Source: Adineta steineri (lineage: Eukaryota > Rotifera > Eurotatoria > Adinetida > Adinetidae). From it: a stretch of 64,000 bases of DNA. The position numbers and the translations under genes were made by a program. The notes beneath the pieces are model-generated. The model saw nothing but the letters and a program-made list of their open reading frames with translations, searched no databases and had not been told where the DNA came from. Location: the NCBI GenBank assembly GCA_905250115.1, contig CAJNOI010000358.1, positions 1 through 64,000 of the forward strand, in the 5' to 3' direction. Below, in pieces: positions 12,128 to 22,987 of this stretch. Every line of letters begins with the position of its first letter. The first letter of the stretch is position 1.

Positions 12128-13156
12128 GATATGAAAATGACTGTTTTTTTCTTTGTCACTATCGCAAGCAGTATTTGCTTTTCTTTATCACAACGTTTGT
12201 ATTAGTAATCTGAAAACAAATACATATAGATATTGCGTTTTTATTAACAAAGAATTTATTTAAGAAAAAAAAGCTCTATATATTCACAAAAAAGAATACC
12301 TATATGATCAATTTAAAAAAAAACATACAAGAAGAACAAGATTGACAATGAAAATTTGAATCTGAAAAAAGAAAGCAAGAAGCAACTTTAATAATCAGTT
12401 ACATAAAACCAATAGAAAAAAAAAGATTTTTTAACCCCATCTACCACACGAATACATAAACAAGATGAAAATAAGAAATTTTTAAATAGTGACGTGTTGT
12501 ATAAGTAAAATGCAAAATCGAATACTTTTTTTTGAAGTCATGTCTATATAGTCCATTAATTCCTACATTCACCTATTCATTCTTACATTTGCATAGATGC
12601 TAAAATCTATAATCTAATTGATAAAGATTCAACATGACTTTTTCTTTTGATATACATATATATATTTTTATCCAGATAGATGAAATTCAACATTACTTGT
12701 CATGTCATATTCTAAGGCTATATACTCAGGCAGACATGATCTTTAAAAAAACGCGTCCAAACAGCGTTTTAACGGTAGACCATTGTAAAAACACCGTTTT
12801 TACGAATTCTTAACGTGTTAATTACAGTAGACAAAGCTAACGTAGATAAAAATCGCAAAAATGTACGCTTTTCCGGATTTTATTTTCGTTCAAATTTCTA
12901 CGCATATTTCTCCGTTTTTTTTTGAGTTCTGTCTATCTGGGTATGAAACCAATAGTGAGATGATTTTAAAATAAAAAAAAATACTCTCATTAATGTAATA
13001 AAATTTTTTATGAAAGGATGTTCACATCTCTTCATTATATGTCAAAAATATAGAAACGCTGCTGGATAGATCGTTAAGAACTATATTTTTGACAGCAAAA
13101 GAATTTTGTAATCTTCATTTTCTTTCTTCTAGTTTTGGTTGATAGTACAAAAATCT
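12128..13156. other. Intergenic with one MITE-like element
   Basis: Contains the TA-flanked element at 12669-12943, listed separately. A run of pyrimidines ending in TCTTCTAG at 13124-13131 looks like a splice acceptor in the 5' leader of the receptor that begins at 13157. Nothing else is recognised. Confidence 0.4.
12669..12943. mobile_element. Tc1/mariner-like MITE with TA ends
   Basis: The ends are TATCCAGATAGA (12669-12680) and TCTATCTGGGTA (12932-12943), imperfect inverted repeats flanked by TA, the target duplicated by Tc1/mariner transposases. The 275-bp body is locally richer in GC (CG-containing words such as AACGCGTCC and ACGGTAGACC) than its surroundings and has no coding capacity. 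It is probably a non-autonomous copy. Confidence 0.6.
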
Positions 13157-14203
13157 ATGTCGTCAATGGATGCAAATACAGATCTTATTTTATTTTTTAA
13201 TAATGCATCAAATTCTCTTAATTATTATCTATCAATTTTTATCATTATTTTTGGTATAATTGGTAATATTCTTAATATTCTTGTATTAAGTCAACGATCA
13301 CTTCGATCAAATTCATCTGCTATTTATTTTCTTGCTTCAGCTATTGTTGGAATAATTGTTATTATAAGTGGTCTTATCAGTCGAATGTTGTCTGCCTGTA
13401 ATTTAGATTTAACATTAACAATTGATTGGATTTGTAAAGTCCGTAATTTTATTCTTTATAATTCAAGAACAGTATTCTTATGGATGATTGTTTTAGCAAC
13501 AATTGATCGATGGTTATCATCCAGTATTTCCATTAATTTACGGTCAATGAGTAATTTAAAAAATGTACAACGAAGTATAATTATTATTCTTATTTATTCT
13601 TGTCTTATCAATATTCCAATACTCTATTGTTATAAAGCTAATTTAAGTGACATTCTACGTGCATGTTATGGTTCAACATATAGTTGTCGTTTGACAACAG
13701 ATTTAATCTATGCATTTGGTACAGTTTTATTACCTTTATTACTCATGATTATCTTTGGTTTATTAACTATTAAAAATGTTCGTCATCTACAAAGTCGTGT
13801 TCATGCAATAAATGGTGTTATGATAAGCCTTGAAAATAGGACTCTATCATCGAATAAAAGTGGACATCTTCCAGCAAAGAAAACAGATCGACAATTACTT
13901 AAAATGCTTCTTGTGCAAGTTACTCTATTATTTCTATTTACATCACCACATGCAATTCAAAAAGTTTATTCATCATTTGCATCATCTCCTCCATCAGGAT
14001 CATTGGATAATGCTGTTCAGAATTTTATCTTTACTATATTGACTCTTATCGCACTTGCAGCAAGTGGAACTCCTTTCTATATTTATACATTAACTGGTGG
14101 AAGTGTATTTCGAAATGCACTTCGTCATCTTGTAAAAATAGTTATTCAAAAATGTTATTATATGCCAATCAATAGACTAAATCGCATGAGAGAAATAAAC
14201 TAG
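13157..14203 (+). CDS. Rhodopsin-like 7TM receptor, orphan
   Basis: One exon, 348 residues from the ATG at 13157. Seven hydrophobic spans are visible: TM1 holds the GNILNILVL word (GN of class A TM1), TM3 ends in TIDRWLSSS in place of the DRY box, intracellular loop 3 is basic (KKTDRQLLKMLLVQV leading into TM6), and TM7 holds SGTPFYIYTLTG, where NPxxY would be. There is a Cys at the top of TM3 (WICKV) and Cys residues in loop 2. The layout matches the large FMRFamide/peptide-like orphan receptor families of rotifers. It should be a plasma-membrane G-protein-coupled sensor of a small peptide or chemical ligand. It shares organisation with the gene at 22988-24013. Confidence 0.85.
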   Translation: MSSMDANTDLILFFNNASNSLNYYLSIFIIIFGIIGNILNILVLSQRSLRSNSSAIYFLASAIVGIIVIISGLISRMLSACNLDLTLTIDWICKVRNFILYNSRTVFLWMIVLATIDRWLSSSISINLRSMSNLKNVQRSIIIILIYSCLINIPILYCYKANLSDILRACYGSTYSCRLTTDLIYAFGTVLLPLLLMIIFGLLTIKNVRHLQSRVHAINGVMISLENRTLSSNKSGHLPAKKTDRQLLKMLLVQVTLLFLFTSPHAIQKVYSSFASSPPSGSLDNAVQNFIFTILTLIALAASGTPFYIYTLTGGSVFRNALRHLVKIVIQKCYYMPINRLNRMREIN

Positions 14204-14739
14204 TGGAATTTTATATAATATTTAGAGTTGCAAAATTACAAGTAATGCCTTGATTTTGAAATAAATATTCTGATTAGTTTGAGTATAGTTATTGAGACTA
14301 CAAGTTTTAATTTTACCGAAAGAATTTCATATGTCATTGTTCAATATCATCATCATTCGATTGCAAACAGACACGATTTACAAACAATAATAGTATGGGA
14401 ATATGTTCTGCGGTCACTAAAATAATTGAAATATCAGTAAATATATTAATTGGTCAGTAGATTTTGTGGAAGTAGCAGTGAAAAAATATAATTTTTGTCA
14501 GTAAAAAAAAGAAAAGTAGACCATCTTTGCACAAATTTATATTTTTTTACTTTTCGTTCCATTTTATTTACTGATCGTTTCATTTATTCTACTGACCACT
14601 TAAATGGCACTCTAAAAATATTGTATCAGCAACCGTAAAGACAAAAGATTTATTTAATAATTAAGCAGGTAATTTAATAGTACTGACAATATTTAATTCT
14701 ATATTGTATATTCTATCGTCTCGTATTATTATTGTATCT
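14204..14739. other. Intergenic with one MITE-like element
   Basis: A stretch between the receptor gene and a degenerate receptor copy. It holds the short TTAA-flanked element at 14446-14603; nothing else is recognised. Confidence 0.4.
14446..14603. mobile_element. Short TTAA-flanked MITE (piggyBac-like)
   Basis: Inverted ends TGGTCAGTAGA (14451-14461) and TCTACTGACCA (14589-14599) are identical over 11 bases. One extra base separates each from a flanking TTAA (14446-14449 and 14600-14603), the target used by piggyBac-type transposases. The 158-bp element is AT-rich and non-coding. Confidence 0.5.
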
Positions 14740-15371
14740 TTACCATATAGTTTGTATACTAAGCGTTTGATTTTTTAATGAAAAGCTCTTGATATATTGA
14801 TATAGACAAAAAAAATTCGCACAAAATGGAATATAATGAAACGTAAGTGCTACTCTAGTTACAAAATTTTCAATAGCTAATCGTAATAATGAATGTGTTT
14901 GATCTTTAGTTGATGCAAGATAAACACCATATATTGATGAAATTAAAGAGAAAATAATATAGATTATACCATGAACATAAAGAGAACGAAGTAATTGAAA
15001 ATCTTTTCTATTCAATGATCGTATATGATGAACATTTTTAAAAGCCATTAATATAACAGATGAACTATACTAATAGAAACATAAGCTAAACGTGTATGAA
15101 TATTTTGAGATGAAAGTAATAAACGATCAATAGATGCAAATATAAGAATAGTTGATAAAAGTCTAGTACAAATATAAGATGTATAAAATAAAAATTTACA
15201 TAGATTAATATTGAAACCTTTGTATAAAATATTTACTAGTAAATAAAAATTTATGTAACATAAAATGACAAATGCACTTAATAGATTTTCAATCGTACCT
15301 ATTACATATAGAGTAGGCATAATATATCGATTGAGAAATATTTCAATGGTATAATCAATTGATGAAGACAT
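14740..15371 (-). pseudogene. Degenerate 7TM receptor
   Basis: Two consecutive open frames on the minus strand (15048-15371 and 14740-15048) read as parts of one receptor like its neighbours. The first has an N-terminus, TM1 (VIGTIENLLSAFVIL) and TM3 ending in FASIDRLLLSSQNIHTR. The second begins after the frame break and reads KDFQLLRSLYVHGIIYIIFS (TM6) and a TM7-like YIPFCANFFCLYQYIKSF. TM2 is short or missing, and TM4, loop 2 and TM5 are absent. No good GT...AG intron joins the halves, so deletion plus frameshift is the simplest reading. A severely shortened functional protein is unlikely. Confidence 0.65.
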
Positions 15372-16716
15372 TTTCTTATTATATATATAGTATTCTGTAT
15401 AATATTTATAATAAAGTTATCTTTTCTTTTTTTATATGAATATTAGTTTTAATTAAAACTAAAGTAATAAAAGTTATTTGAATCAATAACAAGAAAAGTC
15501 ACGTTTTTCTTCTTTCTCGAAAATATTTAGTTATATTTTATATTAATCTCTTTTAATAGAACATAATAGTATTGTTTGCACATACTAATATTTTAAAATA
15601 TAATCTTTATTTTGTGTATGGTAATCCTTGAAGCAATCAGAGTATCATGTCGAATATTATGAAATATACAAATGATGTATTCCATGGAAGACTGTTTTGA
15701 GGGACATATGGAGCGGTCAGACAATCTCTTTCAGATGATCGTCCAATATAAATATCAGTTAAAAAATGTAAAATAATTTATTATATTTAAGCTCATCTAT
15801 TACTTGATGTATCATTAGATCAACAAAGATAGTTATTATCTGTAGTTACTAATAATAAAGAATGAAAAGATTCGAGTAAGATAATAAAAAAAACTTTTCA
15901 AGTGTTTTTAAATAAATACCTTTATTATCATTTCGTAAAAATAGAATTTCATTGGTTTATAATAACCTTAGAAACCTAATAAAAAGAATTACCAATAAGA
16001 ATTTTTATAAGACAATTGATTTTAAAAGTTTTTAATATTCTAAAAATTAATTTCAGATATTATCTTCTTATAAAATATTTTAAATGATATACAAGGGTAA
16101 AAATTGGATTTATCGTTCTTATGAAAAGCATTTGTATTTTTTCACCTTGAGTGATCACTATTTACGATAGCAGCAATTAATAAAATCGATAAGAATACGT
16201 AGATATTCATCATTTGATTTTCTACAATTAACATCTAATTCCTAGGTGCACAAAGTGTATTCAATTCATCTATATTCTTTTCTTTCACGATCCTCTTTTT
16301 TGTTTATTATGTAATACGAAAAAAAGAAAAAAAATTTTTAGTTTAATATTACAAGCACAAAAAAAAATATCCATAGTCGACGATTGTTTTCATATGACGA
16401 ATGTTATTCATAATCATGTTAATCGACTTTACCTATAATAGAAAAATAAAATATGTTTATAAAACAAAATCGAATAAATTTTTATATAATATTTGACTTG
16501 AAAAAGACATGCCTGCTGACGACATCTATATGAAATTCCTAAAAATGTCTTAAGAAGAATAATAGAAAATTGTTTTTCTACAACTCTTGTCGATAATTAA
16601 CAGTACAAATACCTGTTATTGTTTAACGACGTTTGAAAATGGTCGATTTATTATAGTGGTAGATTTTCCCATTGATTCATACTTATAGATTAAGTTTCTA
16701 CTCACATATTGACCAT
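15372..16716. other. Intergenic, nothing recognised
   Basis: AT-rich with no recognised gene, RNA or repeat family. It separates the degenerate receptor from the small Lys-rich gene. Confidence 0.35.
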
Positions 16717-16875
16717 TTATTTTTTAGCTCCAAATTGAATTGGACCACCGCCAAGTTTAGCTTCTTTTTTAGCTTTTTCAGCGGCACGTTTTTCATCTTT
16801 TGCCTTACCACCTTTGGGTTTATTTTTTTCAGATTTTGCACTTGGTTTAGGTTTAAATTCAGCTTTTGGTGGCAT
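16717..16875 (-). CDS. Small Lys-rich protein
   Basis: A 52-codon frame beginning MPPKAEFKPKPSAKSEKNK and ending LGGGPIQFGAKK. About one third of residues are Lys and the central part (AKDEKRAAEKAKKEAK) is a strongly basic helix. The third codon positions and the clean ATG and stop look coding in spite of the short length. I chose the internal ATG at 16875 over one 11 codons upstream, because the upstream residues (MINFLFTTIIK) are AT-driven and unlike the rest. It could be a small translation-associated or nucleic-acid-binding protein, or the last exon of a longer gene; I do not recognise the family. Confidence 0.45.
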   Translation of the reverse strand: MPPKAEFKPKPSAKSEKNKPKGGKAKDEKRAAEKAKKEAKLGGGPIQFGAKK

Positions 16876-17884
16876 CTTGATAATAGTCGTAAATAGAAAA
16901 TTGATCAAATAAACAAATAATCTTTAATCGAATTGTAGAAATCTAGAATAATAAAGAAAAAATATAACTTTCATCATATATGTATATATTTAACGCTCTC
17001 GACTATAAATTTGAAGAAAAACGTGCTTTTTTCGTATCTTGTGACTGCTTCGAGTCGATAATAGTATACAAATAAAAGAAAGAGAGAAGAAATGTAGCCG
17101 AGAGAAAAACAGACGCCTCTATATATATTGACTCCATACTGTATATATGGATCCATTGATTACCTCTACGTCATCGACGTTATATATACTTCTTCATAAT
17201 ATTCTATCCTGTAGATGCTTAGAAAACGATTGTATGGTGTGATTCTATGACTTATATTTCTTTTTATTCTTCTGTATCGTTTATACATGATATATCTTCA
17301 TTTTAGTTTAATATCACTAACTGATTTCGATATTCTTCATATCGTTTATATGTTGGAACTATTGGAAAAAAAAAGATTTTATTATAAAGATGATTTCAGT
17401 GTGATAATTATATTGTATTGTATCTATTTCATTGACTTAAGTAGAATATTTTACAGGAGACTATGTGTTAGATTTAAATTCTGGGTTAAATTCCTTCTTC
17501 TTTTTTAGATTTTGATATCTGATTGTCAATCTATTAGCAATAAATTATAGGAAAAAAAATTGATTTCATTTAATTTGTATTTATTAAGTTGGATTAGAGA
17601 TATACATAGTGCCTTAGCAGGGGTGTGGTTGCCGATGAAACAGAGTATCCACATTCTCAAATTTTTGATATATTTTTAGAATATTTATTACACTGCGTTC
17701 ATAGAAATTAAGCAAAGTATATATAAGTGGTGATTATCATTGGTTTGTAAATATCCTCAACGTATTCTACTCTACTGTTAATGATAGAGAAATTCATTTC
17801 GTTTATTTATTATTATTCCATTTGATTCTCATCGTTTGAAACAAGAGTCTCTAATCAAATGCAACACAATTAAAATGATGCCCA
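16876..17884. other. Intergenic, weak telomere-like repeat
   Basis: No gene is supported. A degenerate foldback with a GGGGTGTGG word at 17616-17624 and a CCACATTCTCAA-like word at 17650-17661 appears to be an eroded member of the TGTGGG-type family described below. Confidence 0.35.
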
Positions 17885-18190
17885 TTATTCACTGCCTATG
17901 TTTTGCAAAGCAAGACCTAATAAATAATCATCATGTTGCTGTTCAAAAGTTAACTGTAAAGTTTCAGTCATTAACTCATCATTATTTATTTGAATTTCTT
18001 CATTTTGGTTTTCGATTAAATACTGCTCGACAACAATAGTATCATTTGATAAAATTATCTGATTAGAATTATCGTTTGTTGATTCATGTGTTTCACTGTT
18101 ACATAGCTCAAGTTTATCATCTTGATCTTTTATAGATGATGTTTGTTTTCCATTGTAGCTATCAGATCTTTGTTCTCTTGTATAATATTA
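17885..18190 (-). CDS. Possible terminal exon, acidic protein with UIM-like C-terminus
   Basis: The minus strand is open for about 100 codons from roughly 18190 to a TAA at 17885-17887 but has no useful ATG, so it can only be an internal or final exon. The translation is rich in Asp, Glu, Asn and Gln with coding-like composition. It includes SSIKDQDDKLELCNSETHES and ends in EQQHDDYLLGLALQNIGSE. The last helix resembles a ubiquitin-interacting motif (acidic patch, then LxLALQ). No upstream exon could be identified on the minus side, and a degenerate telomere-like repeat sits at its 5' boundary. It may be a genuine last exon of an unrecognised gene or a relic. Confidence 0.35.
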
Positions 18191-19442
18191 GGGTGTGGGT
18201 AAAATAGAGTACTCATCCTCAAAATTCTAATTATATTAATAAAAATAATTCAACCCGTCGTATTTCATAATTTTTATTATGATATTTTAATAAAAATAAA
18301 TCTTGAAAAAATTATTTCTCTTAATTTTTTTAATTTTCTTAGTTTGTCGCATTGATATTATATCTTTTTCCCTTGAAAAATTGATGGTAGGAAGAGAACG
18401 ATTAGATTTTAACAAGAAGGAACAAGCCGACTTCTTCGTACTTTTTAGTACTTTAAAAGTGCAGAAGTTCGCTTACTCCCCTTTGGGTTTTAATATAAAT
18501 CTATTTATTTAATCTTTTTAATAGAGATTTTTCTATCTATAATATTCAATCAGTTAATAGTATTTTCTCTTTTAAAAAGTTTTTTAAATAAAATTTAGTC
18601 AAGTAGATTTCTTCTCATAATCAGATTTGACTCTCTCTTGGATTACACGACGAAAGACTTGAACACGTTAAATTTGATCAAAATATTTCGAAGTATCTTT
18701 ATGCAAGAATATTTTTTCTTCATAATTAAAAATTTGTAAACTTTAACAATAAAAATCAACTGTTAAGCAAAGGAAATAATGAAATGGAAATTAGTAAAAA
18801 GCATTGAGGATTAGAGATGATTAATATAGTTTTTACTTCGTATCTAGAGTACATTAGGTAAATTAAAAAGCTTTAATATTCTGTAGAAGTTTTTAAAAAT
18901 TAATTATAAAGCATCAGCTTGAAATCCAGGTTTTATTGTTCATGATGTTATCTTTCAATTTCTTAAATATCACGATCGATCTTCCGGATTAATGTTTAAA
19001 CTCTATGTGTTTATAGATATTTTCAAGTTCATTTGCCTGTAATTATTGAAATAATCAAGTTTTAATATGTAGTTATCTTATTATTTGCTTTTACATTCTT
19101 TTCGTCTGTTAAATAACCATTGTGATATACATGTATATATAATTATTATTCTATGCAATTACATCAAAGAAAAACTCATATTCTAATTATAAATGATAAA
19201 ATTGTTAGCTAAAAGTATTCCGAAGAGAAGTATATATATATCAGCGGTGCTGTAAGGTTTAATTTTCTATGAACTTTATGTTAAATTAATAATATAAGAA
19301 GTTTTTCTAACAACTGACAAGAGCTTAATATCATAAAAGACAGATCTTATAATCAGACACATTTTTATCATAAAAAACAAGGTTTTTCTACATTTAACAC
19401 ACAAGTAGGAAGCAGTAGTTGAATCAAGAGAATAAAATAAAA
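18191..19442. other. Intergenic, no gene supported
   Basis: Begins with a degenerate TGTGGG-type foldback (18190-18223). The rest is AT-rich. A short frame around 18600-18690 on the minus strand looked briefly coding but has stops on both sides and no family match. Confidence 0.35.
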
Positions 19443-20576
19443 ATGGAAGTTAATATATCACTAAGTAATTTAATCATTTTTATAATACTTGTAACAATAA
19501 TGATTCCTTCAATCATATGTTCATTGCTCATCTTTTATCATTTTGCTCGATTTCCACAAATTCGTAAAAAACTTAATAATCATGTCATTTTCGTCTTATT
19601 ACTTGTTAATTTTATTCAAGTAAGTCATCGATAGATTGATTACATTATTTTTAATAATTTTGTCGTATTTCTATAAAGATAGTCATAGATATGCCATTAA
19701 CACTGATTGTGCTACATACTGGATCCGTATTTATACAAACGGATGTATTTTGTAAATTCTGGCTTGTATTTAATTATGCAGTGTGTGTTAGTGGTCTCAC
19801 TTTGATGGCTTATGGATGTATTGAACGATACTTTCTTATCTTTTATCATGGATTTTTTAAGAAATATTTAATCTTACTTCATTATGGACCAATACTGTTC
19901 TTTCTTATATATCCACCTTTGCTATACATTGGATTAATCGTCATATATCCTTGTGAATCTTATTTTGATTATACGCTATTCACTTGCGGCGGTTCATGTT
20001 ACCAATATGAGGTATGTATGATTTATTTTATGTATCAGTTTAATTAGATACTGTTCCTGATTGACTTAAATTGTCTTAACAGTTTTATTATAATAAACGA
20101 AATGCAGTGTAGTCTTTTTAGAAAAACTAAATATATTTTATACTCAAGAAAAATGTTCTAATAAAATTAATTTTTATTAATAGGTCGCTCTTGGTTTATT
20201 TGATTGGTTTTGTAATATATTTACTCCGATTATTATCAGTATTATTGCAACAATAATTCTTATCATTCGTGTACTTCTTCAAAAACGTCGTGTAGGTCAA
20301 CGTGCTATCTGGCAACGCAATCGTAAAATGGTTCTTCAGTTAGCATCCGTTTCTCTTATGTATATCATCGTTTGGATACCAATTATCGTTGGTTTTGTAA
20401 TTCCACTTATCATTCCAAATGCATTTATTCTTCAATTATCATCGGCTGTGTTCATTTACTTCGAATACATAAGCTTTCTTTTTTGTCCATTTATGTGCCT
20501 AACTGGATTGCCTGAAATACGTCAATCTATCAAAAACATATTTATACGAAATAATATTATACAACCGACAATTTAA
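19443..20576 (+). CDS. 7TM receptor, three exons
   Basis: Exons 19443-19619, 19679-20011 and 20184-20576 join in frame (introns of 59 and 172 bp, GTAAGT...AAAG and GTATGT...ATAG) to give 300 residues. The start is the ATG of MEVNISLSN, giving a short extracellular N-terminus with an N-glycosylation site. Seven spans are visible. TM3 ends in CIERYFLIFYH (an ERY version of DRY). Loop 2 holds CESYFDYTLFTCGGSCY. TM6 is WIPIIVGFVIPLI and TM7 ends in FCPFMCLTG. Loop 3 carries QKRRVGQRAIWQRNRK, a likely G-protein contact. The protein is short for class A but complete. It is the upstream partner of a tandem pair with 21438-22436, which shares the loop 2 Cys pattern. Confidence 0.8.
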
Positions 20577-21437
20577 ATAAAATAAACTCAAAGTGCACAT
20601 GCTGCTTTAATTATTCGATCTTTAGAAGTATCTAGTTTTTTTGAAATAACTTTATTTACTATGATCATATTTACAATAAAAATTTGTATTTTAATAATTA
20701 CATAAATAGCTTATATAACTAATCGTTCATTTCTCAATGTTTAATATTATAAAATTAGTTCCATACTTATCACTACTGAGTCCGAAATAACTTTGACAAA
20801 AATTTAAATTTATCAGAAACTGTAAAAGTTTAAAATATTTATAAACCGGGTTGAAATTGGTAATTTGACAAGTCTAGAAATTCAAAGCTGTCGAAATGTC
20901 TACTACAAATTCGTGACAATAGTGCTTTTAAATTTTCGATTGAAAAATTTATGATTTATAAATCGTCTACTTTCGGACTCAGCAGTGATGCTTATTCTAT
21001 GTCACTCTCATTTAAAGATGAAATAAAATTTGCTCAATTCGATAGATTATGAGATATATGTGTTTAATATTGATGGCCTTCTAAACACACTAATGATTCA
21101 GATTTAATGTGCCTCACTTCTTCGTTTAGAAGGTTCCGACAGCTTATATTATGTTCGACGCTCTTTTGATCTCGCACAAAAAAAAACACAGTGGCAAAGG
21201 ACATTATATATATAGATAGATTTGAAGCTTTTCCTTTTTTTAAATTTTTTATAAACGACATGTTATTGTATATTCCAACGATGCAGTCTAATTTAGTTAT
21301 TTAAATTATGACTAGGTAATAAAATGAAGGAAAAAGTTTTTATTCTTTTACAGATAACTAATGATAGTTTCTTGTTTTTTCATTTATACAATAAATTTAC
21401 AGTGACATTTAGTCGTGTATTAATACATACGAGATTC
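20577..21437. other. Spacer between tandem receptors, with one MITE-like element
   Basis: Holds the inverted-repeat element at 20769-20989 and otherwise AT-rich sequence. An in-frame ATG at 21324 could extend the next receptor by 38 residues; the extension has no signal-peptide character and I prefer 21438. Confidence 0.4.
20769..20989. mobile_element. MITE-like element, 19-bp inverted ends
   Basis: The left end ATCACTACTGAGTCCGAAA (20769-20787) and the right end TTTCGGACTCAGCAGTGAT (20971-20989) are inverted copies with one mismatch in 19. The 221-bp interior is AT-rich and non-coding. No unambiguous target-site duplication is seen, so the superfamily is not assigned. Confidence 0.6.
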
Positions 21438-22436
21438 ATGGCTGATATTGTTTGCAATGATAGTTCTATTAATGATATTGAAGACGATTGCACAACATTG
21501 GATTCAAATTTACAAACATCCATATCAGCAACAGTTCGTTTTTGGATTCTTGTTTTTTTGGAGATTCCATCTATTTTCTGTTCTATTCTTTTACTCTATA
21601 ATCTTTATTTCGATCGAACATTACGTAAAGTACTCAATAATCATGTTATTATTGTTATTCTTATTGTTGGACTCTTCTCACAAGCTACAGATATTTCTAA
21701 TTATCTTACTTACGTTCGTCTTGGCTATGTCTGGCCACAAACAGTAGTAAATTGTTATATTTGGTGGTTTGTAGGTGCAACTGCTTATAGTCTATTGGGT
21801 ATGTTAATGGCGTGGACTTCAATTGAGAGACATATCATAATATTTCATCATCAATGGCTTAATACTCGAAAAAAACGTATTTTTATTCACTATATTCCAT
21901 TAATAAGCATTATTTTATATGCTTGTATTTTTTATATTGTCTGTGTTTTCTTTGTATCTTGTGATAATACACCAGATTACACACAATATTGGTGTTACGG
22001 TCCATGTTACTTGGGAGTATTTGGTCCTAATATATTTGATACATTCGTAAACGGTATATTGCCATCAATTTTGATCATAATTTTCAATATTTTATTAGTT
22101 ATTCGTGTTATCAAACAAAAACAACGTCTTCGTCAACAAATACATTGGCATAAATATCGACGAATGATTATACAAGTATTATCATGTTCACTACTATATC
22201 TTTTATTTAATTTTCCTCTAATGAGTATGTATCTTACTCTGATATTTGATGTACCGTATGGTTCAACTGGTGAATTTGAAGTATTTGTATATTTTTTTTG
22301 TTATTTTATTCCAGTATTAATGCCATTCGTATGTCTTGCATCATCAAAAGAAATTTGGATAAAAATAAAAAAAATCGTGACAACTAAACGCATAATAAAC
22401 AAAGTTTCTCCACAAGCATTACAACTTAATAAATAA
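21438..22436 (+). CDS. 7TM receptor, intronless tandem paralogue
   Basis: One exon, 332 residues from MADIVCNDSSIND. Seven spans are present. TM1 starts at FWILVFLEIPSIFC, then loop 1 RTLRKVLNNHVIIVIL, TM3 ending TSIERHIIIFHHQW, loop 2 SCDNTPDYTQYWCYGPCY, a basic loop 3 (IKQKQRLRQQIHWHKYRR) and TM7 VLMPFVCLASSKE. The RKxLNNHVI word, the ERY/ERH box and the loop 2 pattern C-x5-DYT-x3-C-x-G-x-C-Y are shared with the 19443 gene, so the two are tandem duplicates. Unlike that gene, no introns interrupt this one. It is a plasma-membrane receptor of unknown ligand. Confidence 0.85.
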   Translation: MADIVCNDSSINDIEDDCTTLDSNLQTSISATVRFWILVFLEIPSIFCSILLLYNLYFDRTLRKVLNNHVIIVILIVGLFSQATDISNYLTYVRLGYVWPQTVVNCYIWWFVGATAYSLLGMLMAWTSIERHIIIFHHQWLNTRKKRIFIHYIPLISIILYACIFYIVCVFFVSCDNTPDYTQYWCYGPCYLGVFGPNIFDTFVNGILPSILIIIFNILLVIRVIKQKQRLRQQIHWHKYRRMIIQVLSCSLLYLLFNFPLMSMYLTLIFDVPYGSTGEFEVFVYFFCYFIPVLMPFVCLASSKEIWIKIKKIVTTKRIINKVSPQALQLNK

Positions 22437-22987
22437 CTATGACATATTATTATTGAGTTAACTCATGTTTTCAATATTCATATATATATGTTGTATTGTA
22501 GACTCGTTTTTCTTTTTACTAAAAAAATTGAATCAAATTTTGTTAGAAGGATATTTTAATATGGGTCAAAAAAAAATTGTCATACATGATCTTTAACAGA
22601 GTATATTTTATTAATAACTATGCCACTTCGTGTTTAACACTATGAACAATAATAAAATGTTGAAAAAAAATTTTCTTTCATCTTTATTATATGCTTTAGA
22701 AAATGTTGACGTACGTTTTAATCATCATTATAATGGTTGAATGAATGACTTATGGAATCATAACTTTATTTTTACCCCTTCTCTTTTAATTTTTTTTATT
22801 CTTTTGATGCTCTATTAATTATATTTTTCTAAATTATGCCTAGTCTCTAACAATGACTATTCATTTGATAGAGTATACCAAAGGTTAAAGTAGATTATGC
22901 TATATTTAACGAAGTCTAATCCTAAGAGAATCTTTTATTTCAAATTGATAAGATAATAAAAGTGCTGTTTTTTTTATATTGAAGAGT
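22437..22987. other. Convergent intergenic region, nothing recognised
   Basis: Lies between the 3' ends of two convergent receptor genes. No gene or repeat is recognised. Confidence 0.4.
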
